Positions 61,796 through 64,000 of a DNA stretch of 64,000 nucleotides are shown one piece after another. The stretch spans positions 186,001 through 250,000 of the forward strand of contig JAOTOM010004876.1 in NCBI GenBank assembly GCA_034440615.1, in the 5' to 3' direction. The translations under genes and the position numbers were made by a program. The DNA comes from Ashinkailepas kermadecensis (lineage: Eukaryota > Arthropoda > Thecostraca > Neolepadidae). The notes under the pieces were generated by a model. The model saw only the letters and a program-made list of their open reading frames with translations, was not told where the DNA came from and searched no databases. The stretch's first letter is position 1; each line of letters begins with the position of its first letter.

Positions 61796-62241
61796 AGGCA
61801 TGAGTCCTCTTAGTGTGCTTTTAGGGCCCACTGTGTTTATTTGGAGCACCGACGCAATCTTTGGGCCCCAGCGCAATTTTGGGGGGCTCCGGCACGATTT
61901 TTCGGGGCCCCGGCGTGACGTTTCGGGCCCAGACGTGAGACTCCGGGGGCCCGGCACGAATTTTCTGGGCTCGACGCCATTTTGTCGGGGTGCATTCTGA
62001 ATTTTTCGGAGTCCGTGTCGCCTTTCCATGTCCCGGCGTGATTTCCAGTTCTCGGCGTCATATTTGTGTTCCCCGGCGCAATTTTGTACGGCCCGGTACG
62101 CTCTTTGGGGCACTACGCGATTTTGGGGGCCTCTGGTGCGATGTTTGGGACTCCAGAGCAATTTTTTCGCACATTCGACCTCGATCCTCGATCGAGGGGA
62201 GGGCCACATGCCCCCAGTTGCGCCCATTGGATCCGCCACTG
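61796..62241 (+). mobile_element. Short hAT-like element D, 446 bp, probably internally deleted
   Basis: The right end ATCCGCCACTG (CAGTGGCGGAT inverted) follows a GC-rich arm like those of A-C. Candidate duplications are TGAGCACC (61788-61795) and TGTGCACC (62242-62249), 7 of 8 matching. The left terminus is not a recognisable CAGTG, so the boundary is tentative. The body is the diverged 25-bp GGCCCC/GCGCGA array. Confidence 0.5.
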
Positions 62242-62249
62242 TGTGCACC

Positions 62250-63169
62250 CATGGTCAGATTCGGCAGCTGTTGCACAATTGACAACAAACACCACGAGCC
62301 AGGCAGCAGAGGTAGGTGAACCTATGCACACTGCCAGCTGAGACACTCCACACTGCTAAGCATATGGAGGAGAATCTGAAGCATTCAATTAGTGTTTCGG
62401 GCACTATCCGCAAATCAGGACGACACAGAGGCACTGTTCTCCCTCCCCATTAAAAGCTCTAGGTGAATATTACCCATATGGCGTGGACTGTAAAGCAACG
62501 CTTTAAATGTACCTCGTGTTCTCACTTGAATTCGGATTTCCGCCGCTACTGAATTTACACATGAAGATATCAAATAAATACGCGCAATTTTAGCACATTA
62601 TGCGCGCTATATGGAAGGTAGTTTCTGAATGTTTAGATGTTCAGCACTTCGTCAAATCGGACCATTCATAGCTTAATCATAATGAGCTCTCATTTTCCGA
62701 CTGAAGCAATCCAAGGCTTCTGATGAAACATCTCTGGCTAATGACTAGGTGCAGTAAAGCGGCAAGGCTGGCTCAAGCTGGTCAGTGAACCCTATGCTGA
62801 AAAATTATGTCTAATGGGAGAAGTTGGGAAGTCTGGAATGCTTCCTACTTGTTTCAATGGTCTTGTTAGGTATTGATGCCGTAAAGGATAAGTGGTATTT
62901 ACATGGTAGGTTTTTAATACATCTTCATAACCACCCATATCAAATCATTTCAGCCAATTAAGCATTCGGCCAGCAGTGTTATAAGTCTAGCCTAATTACC
63001 TGTAAGATAAATAAACACGTGCCATTGTTTGTGAATGTCTCGCTGGCGATCTTGAACCAGGAAATCATGGATAATGGTGCAGCTTCGGCCCGTGTCGATT
63101 CAAGTGGTCCGGGAGGGGTGCCAACCAACAGGACCTACTGAATTTTCGTCCTCTGGGTGGTACATGCAA
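62250..63169. other. Anonymous sequence
   Basis: AT-richer, no motif or mobile-element end seen. Confidence 0.4.
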
Positions 63170-63340
63170 AGAACTATGACTGACACCAGCCTGCGTTTGT
63201 ACAGATTGTACATCACCTATGACTGACACCAGCCTGCGTTTGTACAGGTTGTTCGTACACATTATTCAGCTAAGAACTATGACTGACACCAGCCTGCGTT
63301 TGTACAGGTTGTTCGTACACGTTATTCAGCTAAGCCCGGT
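63170..63340 (+). repeat. Tandem repeat, 3 copies (44- and 60-bp spacings)
   Basis: CTATGACTGACACCAGCCTG occurs three times; the last two copies share a longer unit extending through GTTCGTACAC and TTCAGCTAAG. Confidence 0.85.
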
Positions 63341-63371
63341 TCACACCACTGCCGGATAGGAAAAAAATCCG

Positions 63372-63722
63372 ATGGACGGCCGTACAGTACAACGTTCAGC
63401 AGACTTCCGCACCTGTCCTATGGGCCGGCCGGCCGTCCGATGGTACAACGTTCAGCAGAATTCTGCACCTGTCCTATGGGCGGGCCGGCCGTCCGATGGT
63501 ACAATGTTCAGCAGACTTCTGCACCTGTCCTATGGGCGGGCCGGCCGTCCGATGGTACAATGTTCAGCAGACTTCTGCACCTGTCCTATGGGCCGGCCGG
63601 CCGTCCGATGGTACAACGTTCAGCAGAATTCTGCACCTGTCCTATGGGCGGGCCGGCCGTCCGATGGTACAACGTTCAGCAGACTTCTGCACCTGTCCTA
63701 TGGGCCGGCCGGCCGGTCGATG
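63372..63722 (+). repeat. 56-bp minisatellite, 6 copies
   Basis: Unit with GGCCGGCCGTCCGATGGTAC and TTCAGCAGA, spaced exactly 56 bp (GATGG at 63439, 63495, 63551, 63607, 63663). Copies alternate between a few variant types (AACG/AATG, ACTTC/ATTC). Confidence 0.95.
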
Positions 63723-64000
63723 ACGTTAGTGCTCGTGCACACTGCCCACTCGTTAACGATGCCGTCAGGTCTGTGTTTGCCAGTTATTGAAATGAAGTCA
63801 CTCTGCTCTGATTTGTTCCACGAAGGGAAATCAATTGAGGAAACGATTGGAAATTTTGACGGGCGGTTTATTTCATCGAGCTGTTGGTTGGCTGGATGTC
63901 GGGAGAGTGTGACAGCTGTTATGCCCATCTCCATGGCTCACAGCTATGGACTCTAGCTAGAGAGGTTATGTCAGAAAAATCGACTTGTGGTGAAGCTCAA

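Noticed and set aside
59500..64000. P-loop (GKS) exon of the GTPase gene within the remaining window
   Set aside because: No minus-strand segment encoding a GxxGVGKS-like motif was seen; it is probably outside the window.

Overview
The window looks like gene-poor, repeat-dense animal nuclear DNA. The evidence is introns with GT/AG borders, non-LTR retrotransposons, DNA transposons with target-site duplications (TSDs), kilobase-scale microsatellites and many minisatellites. Arthropod is my best guess, because of the RERG-like GTPase subtype and short TTAGG/CCTAA runs. No species can be named. There is no operon, CRISPR array, or recognised rRNA or tRNA gene.

Only one conserved host gene is supported. 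It is a Ras-superfamily, RERG/RASL-like small GTPase on the minus strand, with three exons at 56577-56710, 47827-48046 and 46318-46538. Splice phases agree at both internal junctions and give 191 in-frame residues to the stop. The P-loop exon is not seen and is probably beyond 64000. A weaker candidate is a small secreted protein with a 7-residue repeat at 39571-39801 (+).

The rest is mostly mobile DNA and its tandem-repeat offspring. Four hAT-like, transposase-free elements carry CAGTGGCG-type ends and 8-bp TSDs. Element A (15898-26257) is a nest holding a foldback element F (16149-18410), an inverted duplication (19466-20270) and a solo LTR (20492-21506). Element B (49624-54014, inverted relative to A) lies inside a LINE in intron 1 of the GTPase gene. 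Element C is 39993-43463 and element D is 61796-62241. B and C preserve the empty sites of insertions found in A, so the order of events can be read directly.

Three LINE remnants are present: LINE-1 (about 28340-33900, minus; gag-like ORF1, endonuclease, RT, RNase H), LINE-2 (48295-49623 and 54023-54170, plus, split by B) and LINE-3 (59455-60110, plus; RNase H and C-terminus only). Tandem repeats with units from 2 to 82 bp fill much of the rest. The most notable are a 2.7-kb CACGA/TATGA satellite abutting a splice acceptor, an 82-bp array upstream of the LINE-1 ORF1, and 20/21-bp arrays carried inside elements A and B.

Layout: 1-15889 is anonymous sequence with short minisatellites; 15890-26265 is element A; 26266-28339 is anonymous; 28340-35790 is LINE-1 plus the 82-bp array; 36669-37154 is a CT/AT microsatellite; 39117-39903 is minisatellites and the secreted-protein candidate; 39985-43471 is element C; 46318-56710 is the GTPase gene with LINE-2 and element B in its intron; 56741-59455 is satellite; 59455-62249 is LINE-3 and element D; 63150-63720 is minisatellites.
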